Assembly: GCA_036365515.1 (NCBI GenBank)
Contig: CM070877.1
Coordinates: 116,900,821-116,964,820, forward strand
Origin: Torymus aiolomorphi
Lineage: Eukaryota; Arthropoda; Insecta; Hymenoptera; Torymidae
Direction: 5' to 3'
DNA length: 64,000 bases
The translations under genes were made by a program, and so were the position numbers. The notes under the pieces were generated by a model. That model was not told the origin of the DNA and did not search any database. It saw nothing but the letters and a program-made list of their open reading frames with translations. Positions 13,414 to 23,963 of this stretch are shown here, piece after piece (the stretch's first letter is position 1; every line of letters starts with the position of its first letter).

Positions 13414-14902
13414 ATGAAGAGTTTGACTAGGGAATTGTGGAAAGCGACGCTAGAGGGCGACTACAACTTGGCGGAGTGTATTATCTATAGAGGGGCGGAC
13501 GTGAAGAAGCCATTTAATGCACAATCTTGCCTTCGGAGAGCTACCGCGCTTCTTGATTTGGACCCTATGACGACGCTGCTGCACTTGGCAATGTCGTCTC
13601 GTAATGTCCAATTCGTGCGTCTGCTTATAAAACACGGTGCAAATTGCAATGCGCGTGACAGTCGGAAGCAAACACCACTGCACTTCGCGGTATTGACCAA
13701 GGTCTATCCCAAAATCGTCGAAGATCTCATCAACGGAGGGGCCATCGTGGATGCGCGGAACGAGAATCAGTTTACGCCGCTACATCTGGCAGTGATGCAT
13801 GGCTTCAACGAGCTGGCACTAAAGCTTATTGCCAGAGGAGCATCTATTGAGGCGGTAGAGGCGATAGGTCCGAATCCACTTCACTTGGCGTTACTCTCCA
13901 AGAACTTGACGATGGTCAAGGTGCTGATCAGCCACAAAATAAATATAGATGCTGAGGACCTTTTCGGGAATACACCGCTGCACTATGCGATTAAGTGTAC
14001 GGACATTGTGAGTATACAATAATATATACAAATGTTTTCGATCATTTTCACTTCCTTCTAGAAAACCCTCCGTAATACTATATGTTTAAGTTTTTTTAAA
14101 AACATTAGAAATGTGTTTTAGACATATTGAGTGCGTTCGTGCGTGCGTGCGTGTGTATGTGTGTGTATGTGTGCGTGTGTGTGTATGTGTGTGCGCGTGT
14201 GTGTGTCATGGGAACACTTTTTTTATTGTTTGTACTTTCACAAATAATTTATCAAAGAAATTAATATACTCGAATTTGGGTACAAGAATGTATTAATTAT
14301 ATCAAGTCCCATAATTATATGAGACTTACAAACAATAAATTATAAGGAATTACCGAGTTGAGATTGAAGAAGTGGAGTGCCAATGAATTGGTAACGGCTT
14401 TTTGATTTAATTCAACTTATAGATTAACAAACGTTTTGATTTCCAGACCAAGATTCTTCTTGACAACGGTGCAGACATGGAGAAAAAGTCACAAGAGGGC
14501 TTGTTCCCCTTGCACTTAGCCGCGTTGAACTGTCCGGCATCTCTTCATCTCCTGCTGAAGCGTGGTGCCCGCATCAACGAAAGAACAAAAGGGGGTAAGA
14601 CCGCACTGCATGTGGCCTGCGAGTTTGAGATTGCTGAAGCGGCGGATTTATTGCTTAAATTTGGAGCCGATTTGAAGGCATACAACCGACAGGGCAAAAC
14701 GCCATTCGAACTGCTCCCAAACCGCCCATCCAGCGAAGCTACCGCTAGAGTCATCATCCGGGAAGCCGTTAAACGTGAGGCATTGGGCGAACCCTTCTGT
14801 GAGGGATACATAAAAATGGCACAATCCCGAGAGAAATACTCGATGTTTCACCAAGAATGCCATGAAGAGGTTAAACGAATGAAAAGTGAGAGAACAGTAT
14901 AG
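13414..14902 (+). CDS. Ankyrin-repeat protein, two exons, 349 aa
   Basis: Exon 1 is 13414-14007 (198 codons, phase 0), followed by a GTGAGT donor. Exon 2 is 14447-14902 (151 codons plus TAG), after TTTCCAG. The joined reading ...KCTDI/TKILLDNGAD restores a complete ankyrin repeat across the junction, which confirms the splice. About eight repeats fill residues 5 to about 290, with clear TPLHxA cores at 87-92, 121-126, 187-192 and at two or three more sites in exon 2. The tail (KREALGEPFCEGYIKMAQS to VKRMKSERTV) resembles the region before a PRANC-like C-terminus in wasp ankyrin proteins, but the protein stops before any such domain; this comparison is from memory. Ankyrin repeats bind other proteins; no enzymatic role is visible. 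The gene appears intact and sits inside a segment carried into a transposase gene. AATAAA at 15030-15035 is the likely poly(A) signal. Confidence 0.88.
14008..14446 (+). other. Intron of the ankyrin gene containing an element remnant
   Basis: The 439-bp intron holds a diverged copy of the hairpin-ended family at about 14050-14404. Its B-type end lies at the left (CTTCCTTCTAGA), a (TG)n array is at 14140-14207, and an A-type end with GCCAATGAATTGG is at the right. Without it, 42 bp would remain on each side, an intron of about 84 bp, which is a usual insect size. Confidence 0.7.
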
Positions 14903-15029
14903 AGGACAGCGCCGCACAGTGGTCTATTTCGCAAGAAAGTTGGCCAAAACATTTCATTCTATTTCCAGTTTAATCAACATTTTTGTGTATTTTTGATGAT
15001 AGAATGTAATTATATTATGAAAAACATAC

Positions 15030-15035
15030 AATAAA
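15030..15035 (+). terminator. Poly(A) signal AATAAA after the ankyrin gene
   Basis: AATAAA lies 128 bp after the stop codon, with a further AATAAA about 30 bp downstream and AT-rich sequence around. It is a plausible 3' end for the ankyrin transcript. Confidence 0.5.
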
Positions 15036-15407
15036 TTATTCCGTTAATTATATTAACATAATAAATTTGTTTATTATGTTATATACAACAAATATATAAT
15101 ACAATAAATATTTTCAAATAATTATGCATTTTTTGTCTTGTATTTGGTATACTTAACAAACATTATTTGCTAAACTCTCCCATCCTCTCTTTCTTCCCCC
15201 TCTCTCTCCCTCTGTACCAAAAACTTTAATGAGGGCTTAAATATTTTTTCAAAACAATCAACACGTTCTTTAAAAAACTAATTTTTTAAATATATTCTAA
15301 CAACACAATTTGTCTATAGTCCTTTTATTTATTCTAATCTCACCTATTCAATAAGCACTCTCTACAAATGGTAATAATTTTTTTCATGACTGTACAAATA
15401 ATAATAT

Positions 15408-15621
15408 TGTTACATTCACACACACATACAATAATTAATAATAACCATAGTTACAAAAGAATAACATATAACTTTATTTAAGATCATAAACACACACAAT
15501 AAAACATGTTATCAACAACAACGTCTCGAATCAACTAACTAACTCGAATCGAGAACAACAAACTAGTCGCTTGGCAACGCTTTTGTTCTTGTGTTCGATG
15601 ATGGTAGACGAACACATAACA
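15408..15621 (-). repeat. 3' LTR of the gypsy element
   Basis: This 214-bp LTR adjoins the polypurine tract on the minus strand and is flanked outside by ATAT (15404-15407). Confidence 0.85.
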
Positions 15622-15639
15622 TTATTTCCCCTTCTTTCA

Positions 15640-15851
15640 GATTGTCGTCCCGACAATCAGAATGGGTCCATCTTGAATTCTTTAAATCATTTTGAAATCA
15701 TCTTGAAATCATCTTGAAATCATCTATTTTTAAGCGGGTTGATCCTTGACTTATCTGGTCAGAGGATCCGTTTCTTAAAAAACAGAATCGTCATTTTTGG
15801 GTATCATCGTGTCATTATTCTCCATCCTTTTAGATTGTCGTCCCGACAATC
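15640..15851. repeat. Two 19-bp palindromes near the retroelement 3' end
   Basis: GATTGTCGTCCCGACAATC occurs at 15640-15658 and 15833-15851. Each is an 8-bp inverted repeat around TCC. They sit in the 3' non-coding part, next to short repeats of ATCTTGAAATC. Confidence 0.7.
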
Positions 15852-16211
15852 TTAAGATAAAACTAAAGAGAGACGTCTTTTTCAAGTGGGCTGATCCTTC
15901 GCACACGGCCAAAGGGCCCGTCTCTTGAATTGGTCCATCTTGAATTCTCGAAAACATCTTGAAATCATCTTGAAATCTTTTTGAAATTGTCTACTTTTAA
16001 GCGGGTTGATCCTTGACTCATCCGGGTATCTTCATGTCATTATCGGTGGGTAGAGTCTTGTTGGTAATTCTTGGACATAAGTGGGGAGTTGGCATGCCGT
16101 GGTACCTCATCTCTGTCCCTGCTCTGGCATTTGCCCTGTGTCTCACGGGAAAAACCACGGCTCAAAATAACCGTGAGCAGAGCAGAAAAAATTACCTATC
16201 ATGGTAAGTCG

Positions 16212-16660
16212 TCATTGATCAAAATGAATGATCTTCTTTTTGGGTTTTGGTGTCTTCTGGATGCAGAAAACGACATCATTGATCTTCTTAACAGACAGTT
16301 TCCGAACATAGCTTCCATAATTTGAATATTTTTCTCCTTCGGGAGGATATCCTCGAATAGAATCCAGAGGAAGTCTCAAATCAGTCCCGGTGTACATCTC
16401 CGCTGGAGTAGTCTCAATTGTTGAGTGTACTGATGATCTGTAAACTAAAAATACACAAGGAAATCAAACGATCCCAATCTTCTTGGTTATCTGATATATA
16501 TTTAGATAAATATTCGAGTATCGTCTTATTGTCTTTCTACCTGATCATTCGGTTATATGTGTAATGGTGTGGCCCTAGTTTTTCGAATTCCTAGCAGGTT
16601 GGACAATTTTTTTAACTAGTTTAGAGTCAAAATTACGACCCTGATCGGTGTGAACTTAAA
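16212..16660 (-). pseudogene. Integrase remnant of the gypsy element
   Basis: Reading on the minus strand, HTDQGRNFDSKLVKK carries the second catalytic Asp of retroviral-type integrases. It is followed after a frameshift by LLGIRKTRATPL-type sequence. After another shift come YRSSVHSTIETTPAEMYTG and DLRLPLDSIRGYPP, which are typical of the gypsy integrase C-terminal half. Reverse transcriptase and protease are absent. Confidence 0.7.
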
Positions 16661-16707
16661 GAGAAAGCATATATACGTATACACAATTGTAATTAAATTG
16701 AACTGAT

Positions 16708-16935
16708 TTAAATACTCAGACAAAGGCGACGTACTATCAGTTGGTTATCATAAATATCAGATTTTACGTTATAACCTAACCTTAAATCGATTGGTGTTAC
16801 CGAATTTTCAACAAGTGATCTCGTGTTTCCAAATGAATTATCATCTAACCTAATACGTTGTGTGTTCTTGTTACTCGTGTAGACTACGGAGGTTGTTGGT
16901 GTTGTTTGTGTATTAGAATGTAGAGTTGTACTCAT
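16708..16935 (-). pseudogene. Possible gag start of the gypsy element
   Basis: A 75-codon reading frame begins about 300 bp after the primer-binding site, where gag is expected. It has no recognisable domain and ends where the integrase remnants begin, so most of gag-pol is missing. Confidence 0.4.
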
Positions 16936-17258
16936 CTGGTTTAATTTTAAAGCTCCAAGAGCGTTTCATGAAGAAGAGTAGGCTGGAGTACACCGACCGT
17001 CGGTGAGATGTCAGCGTCGATGAGTCATCGGTCATCATACGTGTATCAGTCCCCAAGTGTGCGCCACCAGCCACCAAGCGCATGCCATCAATCGGTGTCG
17101 GTAGTATTAGCCGCAGCAGTTTCGGCAGCAGAAACTTCGGACTTCGGCAGCAGCCCGTGCTCTGGCCTTCGATCGGAAGGGTACACACATTTTTTTTTTT
17201 TTGCTGATTTTTCAAATCCGCCCATTTCGTCTTCAAAATTTCGGACGAACCCCCAAAA

Positions 17259-17472
17259 TGTTACATTCACACACACATACAATAATTAATAATAAACATA
17301 ATTACAAAAGAATAACATATAACTTTATTTAAGATCATAAACACACACAATAAAACATGTTATCAACAACAACGCCTCGAATCAACTAACTAACTCGAAT
17401 CGAGAACAACAAACTTGTCGCTTGGCAACGCTTTTGTTCTTATGTTCGATGATGGTAGACGAACACATAACA
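17259..17472 (-). repeat. 5' LTR of the gypsy element
   Basis: This 214-bp LTR adjoins the tRNA-Pro-type primer-binding site on the minus strand and is flanked outside by ATAT (17473-17476). Confidence 0.85.
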
Positions 17473-18069
17473 ATATTGTTAATAAAACTTTCTACGAAAG
17501 TATAAAATAAGGCAAGTATAGAAGTTTTTTCTGTATAATCTATAAAATAATATTTATGATTTTTTAAAAGAAGTCAAATAAGTAAAAAAGTCTTTTACTT
17601 CTTTGAGTCAATGTATGCTCAAGAAATTATATGTAAGTACATTCAAATTGTTCACTGCAAATCAAACAAACGAAAGTTGTGAAATCAATTATCGATAGTA
17701 AAGTAATGCAAACCATTCTCCGAAAAACTGTATGACTATAATGTTCTCAGAAATGTATTCAAATTTCTTCATTCTTCTATACAAATTAAATTAAATAAAT
17801 TAAACACAAGAAAGTACTGAAATCAATTAATTGTAGTCAAGTACCGAACATAAGAACTTTTCGTACCTCGCATTTAAAATTACATTTTACGCCCACGTTG
17901 TAACTTCAAAATTATTCAGCCAGCGGGCATGAAGTACCAATAGCTCACACACTCCTACAAAACGTTATAGTACCTAAAATTATTTTAATTATATAACTAT
18001 AATGCCTTCTTTTTATTTCTAAAATTCATAAGAATTTTTTCAGGTATTTACGAAAAGTCAAAGCCTACA

Positions 18070-19296
18070 TAAAATATAATTAAATTCATTTATGAATATT
18101 AAAAATTGTTAATTTTTAAATTTATTTATTTATTTATTATTTATTTATATCAAATTTATATCAATTTTGAGCTGATAAATAAAGTTATCATTTGAAATAG
18201 AAGTAAAATATCTATATTTATCACGGTTGTTTTGTTATTAACAAAAACGTGTTTTTTTTATATTTCATAATTCATATTTTTTAAGAAAAAAAAAATTATA
18301 GCTATCATTGTTCTTTTGTTATTAACAAAAACGTGTTTTTTTAAAAAAGTTCATAACTCAAAAATAAATTATAATAATGCAGAATATAATGCATTCATAA
18401 TGCATAATTCATAATTATAATAGATTATAATAGATATAATTTTTAAACATTTTAATTCATTTTGTTACATATCATTAGAGTTATGAGTTTAAAAAAAAAA
18501 AACACGTTTTTGTTTTTGATGATAACTAAAGAACCGTGATAGATAGAAAATTAATTTTGATGATAACTAAAGAACCGTGATAGATAGAAAATTAATTTTT
18601 CTTAGAAAATATAGGTATTTTAATTCTCTTTCGAATGCCACCCACCCATTCAGATACATAGAGCCGTTCTCGAGAAATTACGATTTTTAAAAAATGTCAA
18701 AAAATTTTTAACCTCAAATATCTCTGAAATTTATGGACCAATCATTTTGCCCAAAGAACTCGACCGAGAACTATAAAAAATCTACCTCTAAAAGGAATTT
18801 TGAAGTCATTAAGTCAATTTTACTTGTAATCGTTGGACATACAAAACTGATTTTTTTCATTTTTCAATTTTTTACTCAAAATCTGGCCTACAGAATGTAT
18901 TCAAATTTTAACAGATTATAGCTATTTATATTCTGTATTATCATGATTTTTCTCAAAAAAATTGACCGTTAAGTTTAGGAGTTATAGGCTTTAAAAAAAA
19001 AAAACACGTTTTTGTTAATAACAAAAGAACCGTGATAGCTAGAAACTTTTTTTTTTTAGAAAATATAGGTATTTTAATTCTCTTTCGAACGCTATCCATC
19101 AGATTCAAATAACTCGATCCTATCATTAAAAAAAATCAAAAAACAGTTTTGAGAAAATCGAAAATTTGAAAAAAAACAAAAACGCATCGCCCCAATCAAA
19201 AAACGGATTTTTGACCCGCCATCACGCAAAAAAAAAAACAAAAAAAATGAGACCTGTCCGGTTAAAATCGACCGAGTAGAAGCTGAGATCCAGGCG

Positions 19297-19364
<68 letters not shown>

Positions 19365-19488
19365 TCCATACAGACATTTTTCAAAAACCATGTATTTTGA
19401 TTCCTAACACCTCGGAACACAATTATAACATGTTTTTACAACAACTCAAAAATTTACTATCACAAAGCTTACTCTAGGAGGAAGCAAA
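18070..19488 (+). mobile_element. Hairpin-ended (TG)n element, copy 3, A end missing
   Basis: It matches the reverse complement of copy 1 almost base for base from about 100 bp inside the A end, through the (CA)30 array at 19301-19360, to a B end GCTTACTCTAGGAGGAAGC. A short block ending GATAGATAGAAAATTAATTTT is tandemly duplicated near 18518-18600. The missing A end was lost, or was never part of this copy. Confidence 0.7.
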
Positions 19489-19995
19489 ATTACCATCGTA
19501 TCCGACGGCGCCGCTAGTCACTTTAAAAATCGCTTTCAATTAGATGAATTAAAACGAGCACCGTATGATATAAAATGGTTGTTCTCTGCTACTGGGCACG
19601 GCAAAGGAGCTGTAGATGGTGTGGGTGGACTTATAAAGCATTATACTACTTCGCATAATCTTCGAGAGCCCCTTGAAGAAGCTGTTCAAAACGCAAATGA
19701 TTTTGCAATATATGTTCAAAAATATACTGATGCTATTAAAATAATACATTTACGAGATGTTGAAATAGAACAATTGAGGAAAGAAAAAAATATTGATTGG
19801 CTTACAACACCAAAGTATCCTGGAATTCAAAGAACTCATATATGGGTTAAAAAAACATGTGATGATAAAGTACATTGTTTGACAGCAAAGACCGCTGATC
19901 GTCCGCTTACTGAATTAAGAACAATGAAGCAGAAAAACAAAGGTAGTAAAATAGGTATAAAAATAAAATATCTAAAAGACGCAAATAAAAAATAA
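19489..19995 (+). pseudogene. DDE-type transposase pseudogene, C-terminal part
   Basis: This continues the coding frame broken at 10835. The left half ends ...CCDSIK, and the right half begins TIVSDGAASHFKNRF with no residues obviously missing. It goes on with KWLFSATGHGKGAVDGVGG and ends KDANKK at a TAA (19993-19995). SDGAxxxFK and HGKGxxDGxGG are the two conserved blocks that follow DFAEN in this transposase family. From the breakpoint to the stop the frame is open for about 168 codons. An ORF call here would start at an internal Met (19579), but the sequence upstream to 19489 is clearly coding in the same frame. Confidence 0.78.
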
Positions 19996-20109
19996 ATACA
20001 TACTTATGTGTACCTGTATATTACATACGCACAAAGATAAATACCTTTATATTGACTCTAATATCATTGACTATATATAAGCGTTAAGCGTGAAAAATTT
20101 GTTTCTGTG

Positions 20110-20546
20110 TTATTTCATTAGTGATCGCTATCCCAGTGCAAATGTTCTGAATCTCACAAATACATCTAGATAGGTATTTAGGTCCTCTATCACGATATAA
20201 GAAAATTGTGCAAAAAAAAATTGGGGTTTTCGAGAAAAATGCATTTTTCTAAAAAGTGCATAACTCGTGCATTTTTTATTTTTTTTTTAAATAATTTGTT
20301 ACACGCTTAAAAGCATAAAAAACTGGTGAAACAGTAGCCGTTTGAAAATTACATTGAAAATTTTTTTTTCTAAGTACGAATTTTCTCGGAATTTTTCGGT
20401 ATCGCTGAACGCATGAAATTTTGATAAAACAAAAAAATAAAAAAATACGTGTCAAATAATTTTTGGAGAAGAACATGAATAGTTTCATTCCAAAATGATC
20501 GGTGACATAGGCATACGCGGACCACCTGATTTGAGATGGATTCGGC
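20110..20546 (+). repeat. Partial copy of the GATTTGAGATGGATTCGG family
   Basis: The right end GATTTGAGATGGATTCGGCC, with AAATGATCGGTGACA before it, matches the right arm of the element at 51758-52571. The interior (GGGGTTTTCGAGAAAAATGC and following) also matches. The left inverted arm is not present. Confidence 0.5.
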
Positions 20547-22232
20547 CTTAAACTATTATGTTTTCAGAAAAATCTGTTATAGTCAAAGATACGTGCGTTT
20601 AAAATTTTTTTAACTCGCAATTTCGGAAGAATAGCTTTATACACTATTTTAAAATTGTATGGAATTTAGTATACGATATATAGACCATATACAGGTGTAA
20701 ATTTCATTGTAATTCCATAATAAATTTCTTAAATATTCATTACCTTCTATTATAAATAATTTTTTAATAAATTCAATAAATTCAATCTATAAAAATAAAT
20801 AATTTTTATTTAATATTTTTAGGAATATCAGAATAATATTTGCTATCATAGATTAATTCTTTGATACTACAACTAAGTCTCTCAGATTGTTGTTTTTAGA
20901 TATGAATCATAAGATAACTTGAATATTTTTATGTAAACATCTAATATATAACAAATATTGTTGATATCAATAAGTCGATCAGACGAAAGCAGGGCGATAG
21001 ATAAATCGAAATGATTTTTCTCCATTCGCAATCATATTTTCCTTCTATTTAGATAAGCACGTGGAATAAATGCAGCAAACCACCCAAAGATGTTAATTTA
21101 AATCGGCTTTGCCAATCGAACTATAATATTCAACCCTCTCAAATTCCTTTCCAGTTCGGTACAAAAAGCAGCCCCATTCACTCCGAAAATCGATGAGCGA
21201 GAACGAGCTTCGGGACTGGAGCTTTTTCTCTCTCACAAGCTTGGCGCTAAAATGTGATTCTCGCGATAACTGGAGCGAATTTAACGAGATAGTAAAGGCG
21301 CGTACAATATCTGCGAGTGCGGACGCAGCACCCGGCATCACGTCACCGCAACGCGCACATTCTCTCACTCCCCGACGAGGGCTAGGTGGGCCGTGTACTG
21401 ATTCTGTAAATACAAGCCACGGCTACACTTTAAGAGCCCCAGGGCTGTCGTTCTCATTTCTTAGAGCCCCCTCTGCCCTTGCGCGTGTCTAGGCCGCTGC
21501 CTCCCCCACGCCCTCCCCCTCTTCGTGCCCCTGTATGAACTCACGAGCTGAGGTTAGATGGAAATTTTTGCGATGTTTTCAAAAGAAGGAAAAAGGAGGA
21601 GCAAAGGCCAAGCCCCCCTTCGATCGATCGCACACTCATTCGTTACTTACTTACCCGCACGAGTCGGGCATTCGTTTTTATGAGATATCAGCCAAATGGT
21701 TGGAAATCCTGCACGCGAATTTACAAGTTTGATAAGAGCGCACTTTGTGATTGAAATAAGGCTAAATGGAAGGCTAAATGGGGAAGAGGTTTTCTCCATA
21801 CGAAAGAGTCGCGTGCTCTCTTCGTTTGGTTATTCATTTGCTTGAAATTTTAATGAAACAGGATAAATTGCGTAATGTCACTTCAAAACATACATTTTTA
21901 TAATTAAGTTGAAAACATTTTATAGCATGAAGCACATAGTTTTAATTAATGAATTAACTTAGACAAAATTAAAAATTATTATAGATTATTTGACCAGCGC
22001 GGCGATAAACTTGTCTTCTGAAACCATTTAATACATTGGGAATAATTATTAATATAACTCTATTAATTAGTGATACAAAAAGCTATAAAATTTGCGATAT
22101 TATTGCTAAAATGTTTACTATAAAATTGTCATAGATCATAAAAAAAATTTTTAATGTATATCAGCTGTTCAATTGTTATCAGAAAATGTCTCTAAGCTAA
22201 CTAAATATTTTTGAAATTTTACTATGCGACCC
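20547..22232. other. Intronic sequence with a GC-rich island at 21180-21740
   Basis: The island carries frames of 65 to 99 codons on both strands that I cannot tie to a family, and it has no convincing splice sites. It could be regulatory. The flanks are AT-rich. Confidence 0.4.
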
Positions 22233-22559
22233 GCGCAAAAAAAAATTTGTGGGCCATATATTGCCCACAGTGTTGGACAAGTATGGGCAATATATGGGCC
22301 ATTGCAAGCCATATTAGAGCAATATATGGGAGATACTCGGCCCCGGCGCCTGAGCCGAATTCGGGCTGGAATCGGGCCATAGTATTCCCACCAGTATCCC
22401 ATATAGTTCCCATATTAGTCCCATATTTTTAATTTCATGAGAACCATTAACAAAAAAAAAAAAAACAAAAAATAAACAAATAAGCGTAAAAAACAATCCT
22501 ATTGTACATGTACTGTGACTTTAAAATTATTATAAAAAAAAAAAAAAAATCTTTGAGTG

Positions 22560-22618
22560 GATTCGAACCTCGAGCCTTTGAATTACTAGACTTGCTCGCT
22601 ACCGACTGAGCTATTTAG
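22560..22618 (-). repeat. tRNA-like sequence, left arm of the foldback
   Basis: This is the inverted twin of the plus-strand sequence at 22724-22795, with the same A and B boxes. The two would be transcribed away from the arm tips, each reading outward from the spacer. Confidence 0.7.
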
Positions 22619-22723
22619 TTATGTTTATATCAAAGGATCAAATGGAGGTTAGTACTTGAACGACATCATCATTCGTTTCAGATTACAGCCTAGATAATCT
22701 CCATTTGATCCTTTGATATAAAC

Positions 22724-22795
22724 ATAACTAAATAGCTCAGTCGGTAGCGAGCAAGTCTAGTAATTCAAAGGTTCGAGGTTCGAATCCACTCAAAG
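22724..22795 (+). repeat. tRNA-like sequence, right arm of the foldback
   Basis: TAGCTCAGTCGG matches the Pol III A box (TRGCNNAGYNGG) and GGTTCGAATCC matches the B box exactly. The acceptor and T stems pair poorly, so this is a tRNA-derived promoter or SINE head and not a working tRNA. The mirror copy is at 22560-22618 on the minus strand. Confidence 0.7.
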
Positions 22796-23627
22796 AATTT
22801 TTTCTTTTTATATATTTTACAGTCCCACTACATGCACAATAGGATTGTTTTTTACGCTTATTTATTTATTTATGTTGTTTTCTTTTGTTAATGGTTCTCA
22901 TGAAAATAAATATGGGACTAATATTGCAACTATATGGGAACTATATGGGATACTGGTGGGAATACTATGGCCCGATTCCAGCCCGAAATCGGCTCAGGCG
23001 CCGGGGCCGAGTATCTTCCATATATTGCTCTAATGTGGCTTGCAATGGCCCATATATTGCCCATACTTGTCCAACACTGTGGGCAATGTATGGCCCACAA
23101 ATTCTTTTTTTGCGCTGGCGATGTACTAATTTTTTTGCACACCAACGTTTAATATAAGCTATATTTTCGTTACCGTGTATAGTAAAAATGGTGAAAACAT
23201 CAGCTGACAAAAAAACATAAGCCAGTAACCTATCCTAACTTCAACAAAATATATTTTACTGTTTTAATCACTTTAGATTTATTATAATATAATGACTTTT
23301 ATGTTTTTAGCATACTTCAAGTAAAAATTATCATTGATTATAACTATTTTAAGCGTGATTCTCTTTATATGTAAAAACACCATGAATAATACATGTAGAC
23401 GAGACGAAATATTTTTTTCGTAAAATTTTTGAAAAATAACCAACTCTTCTTCCTCTATCGGCTACAAAATTTGATAAAAATCCCCTTCTTAAAGAAAGGA
23501 CCAATCAATTATTCAAGCACAAGTCGCTCAGTAATGTTATAGATTTATAGATGGCAATAAAATGGCAGCAGAGAAAATAAGAAATCTGAGTTTACCCCAG
23601 TCTCCGCTGCACTCGAAAATCCTTAAC

Positions 23628-23925
23628 AATATTTGCTTCCTTCCAGAGGAAGCTTTGTAATATAGTAAAAATTTATTACGCGTTTGTGTGTGTGTCGCTC
23701 TTAAAAACTCGTGCAACAATGGGGACTTACAGTTTTAGATGGGTTCTGAACCGTCAGAGCTATGATGATATAAGCGCGTGAAAATTTCGAATTTCGAAAA
23801 ACTCGGCTCAAAGGTGCCAGTCAATGCCGAGGCCGGCATTCGAACACTTTACTGCTTGTGTAAATAAACATTCAGTGTCGAAAGTCCGAAGCTTTAGACG
23901 ATTGAGCTACCGTAGCTTATACATT
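23628..23925 (-). mobile_element. B-ended element with a tRNA-like sequence beside the exon donor
   Basis: The left end (TTGCTTCCTTCCAGAGGAAGC) is a B-type terminus, followed by a short TG run. Toward the right lies a minus-strand tRNA-like sequence: A-box-like GGTAGCTCAATCG (23900-23912) and B-box-like GTGTTCGAATGCC (23834-23846). It ends about 40 bp from the donor of the exon at 23964. Confidence 0.5.
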
Positions 23926-23963
23926 TAACTTGCAAATAATTAATAAAAAAAATAGTTACTTAC

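Larger units (their letters stand above)
15408..17472 (-). mobile_element. Ty3/gypsy-type LTR retrotransposon, internally deleted
   Basis: Two 214-bp direct LTRs (15408-15621 and 17259-17472) begin TGTTACATTC and end CACATAACA on the plus strand. I count 5 differences between them. An ATAT duplication flanks the element. On the minus strand a primer-binding site TGGGGGTTCGTCCG (17255 to 17242) fits tRNA-Pro, and a polypurine tract AAAGAAGGGGAAATAA precedes the other LTR, so the element reads on the minus strand. Only about 1.6 kb of interior remains. It contains a possible gag start (MSTTLHSN at 16935) and broken integrase pieces: HTDQGRNFDSKL near 16650 and RSSVHSTIETTPAEMYTG near 16440, with frameshifts between. 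Near the 3' end lie two copies of the palindrome GATTGTCG-TCC-CGACAATC. Confidence 0.85.
10836..19488 (+). mobile_element. 8.65-kb composite insertion carrying the ankyrin gene
   Basis: The segment interrupts the transposase frame. Its left boundary is the A-type terminus of the hairpin-ended family (AAAACCGCTGCC at 10836), and its right boundary is the B-type terminus (GGAGGAAGCAAAA ending near 19488). Two element copies in the same direction lie at its edges (10836-12779 and 18070-19488). Between them are the ankyrin gene and the LTR element. The outer boundaries are thus one A end and one B end, as if the whole were a single element whose own B end at 12779 had been bypassed. Integration of a circle by recombination within one element would give the same outcome. 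Confidence 0.6.
22233..23115. mobile_element. Foldback element with a tRNA-like sequence in each arm
   Basis: The arms 22233-22648 and 22699-23115 are inverted copies around a spacer of about 50 bp. They begin GCGCAAAA(A)n and include short runs of ATATGGG and CCCATAT units and the sequence CGGCCCCGGCGCCTGAGCC. Each arm contains a tRNA-like sequence (22560-22618 minus, 22724-22795 plus). A poly(A) run at 22536-22549 is found in one arm only. The insertion site shows no clear duplication. Confidence 0.75.

Noticed and set aside
22724..22795. A functional tRNA gene
   Set aside because: The A and B boxes are good, but the acceptor and T stems do not pair properly, and a mirror copy lies in the other arm of a transposon.
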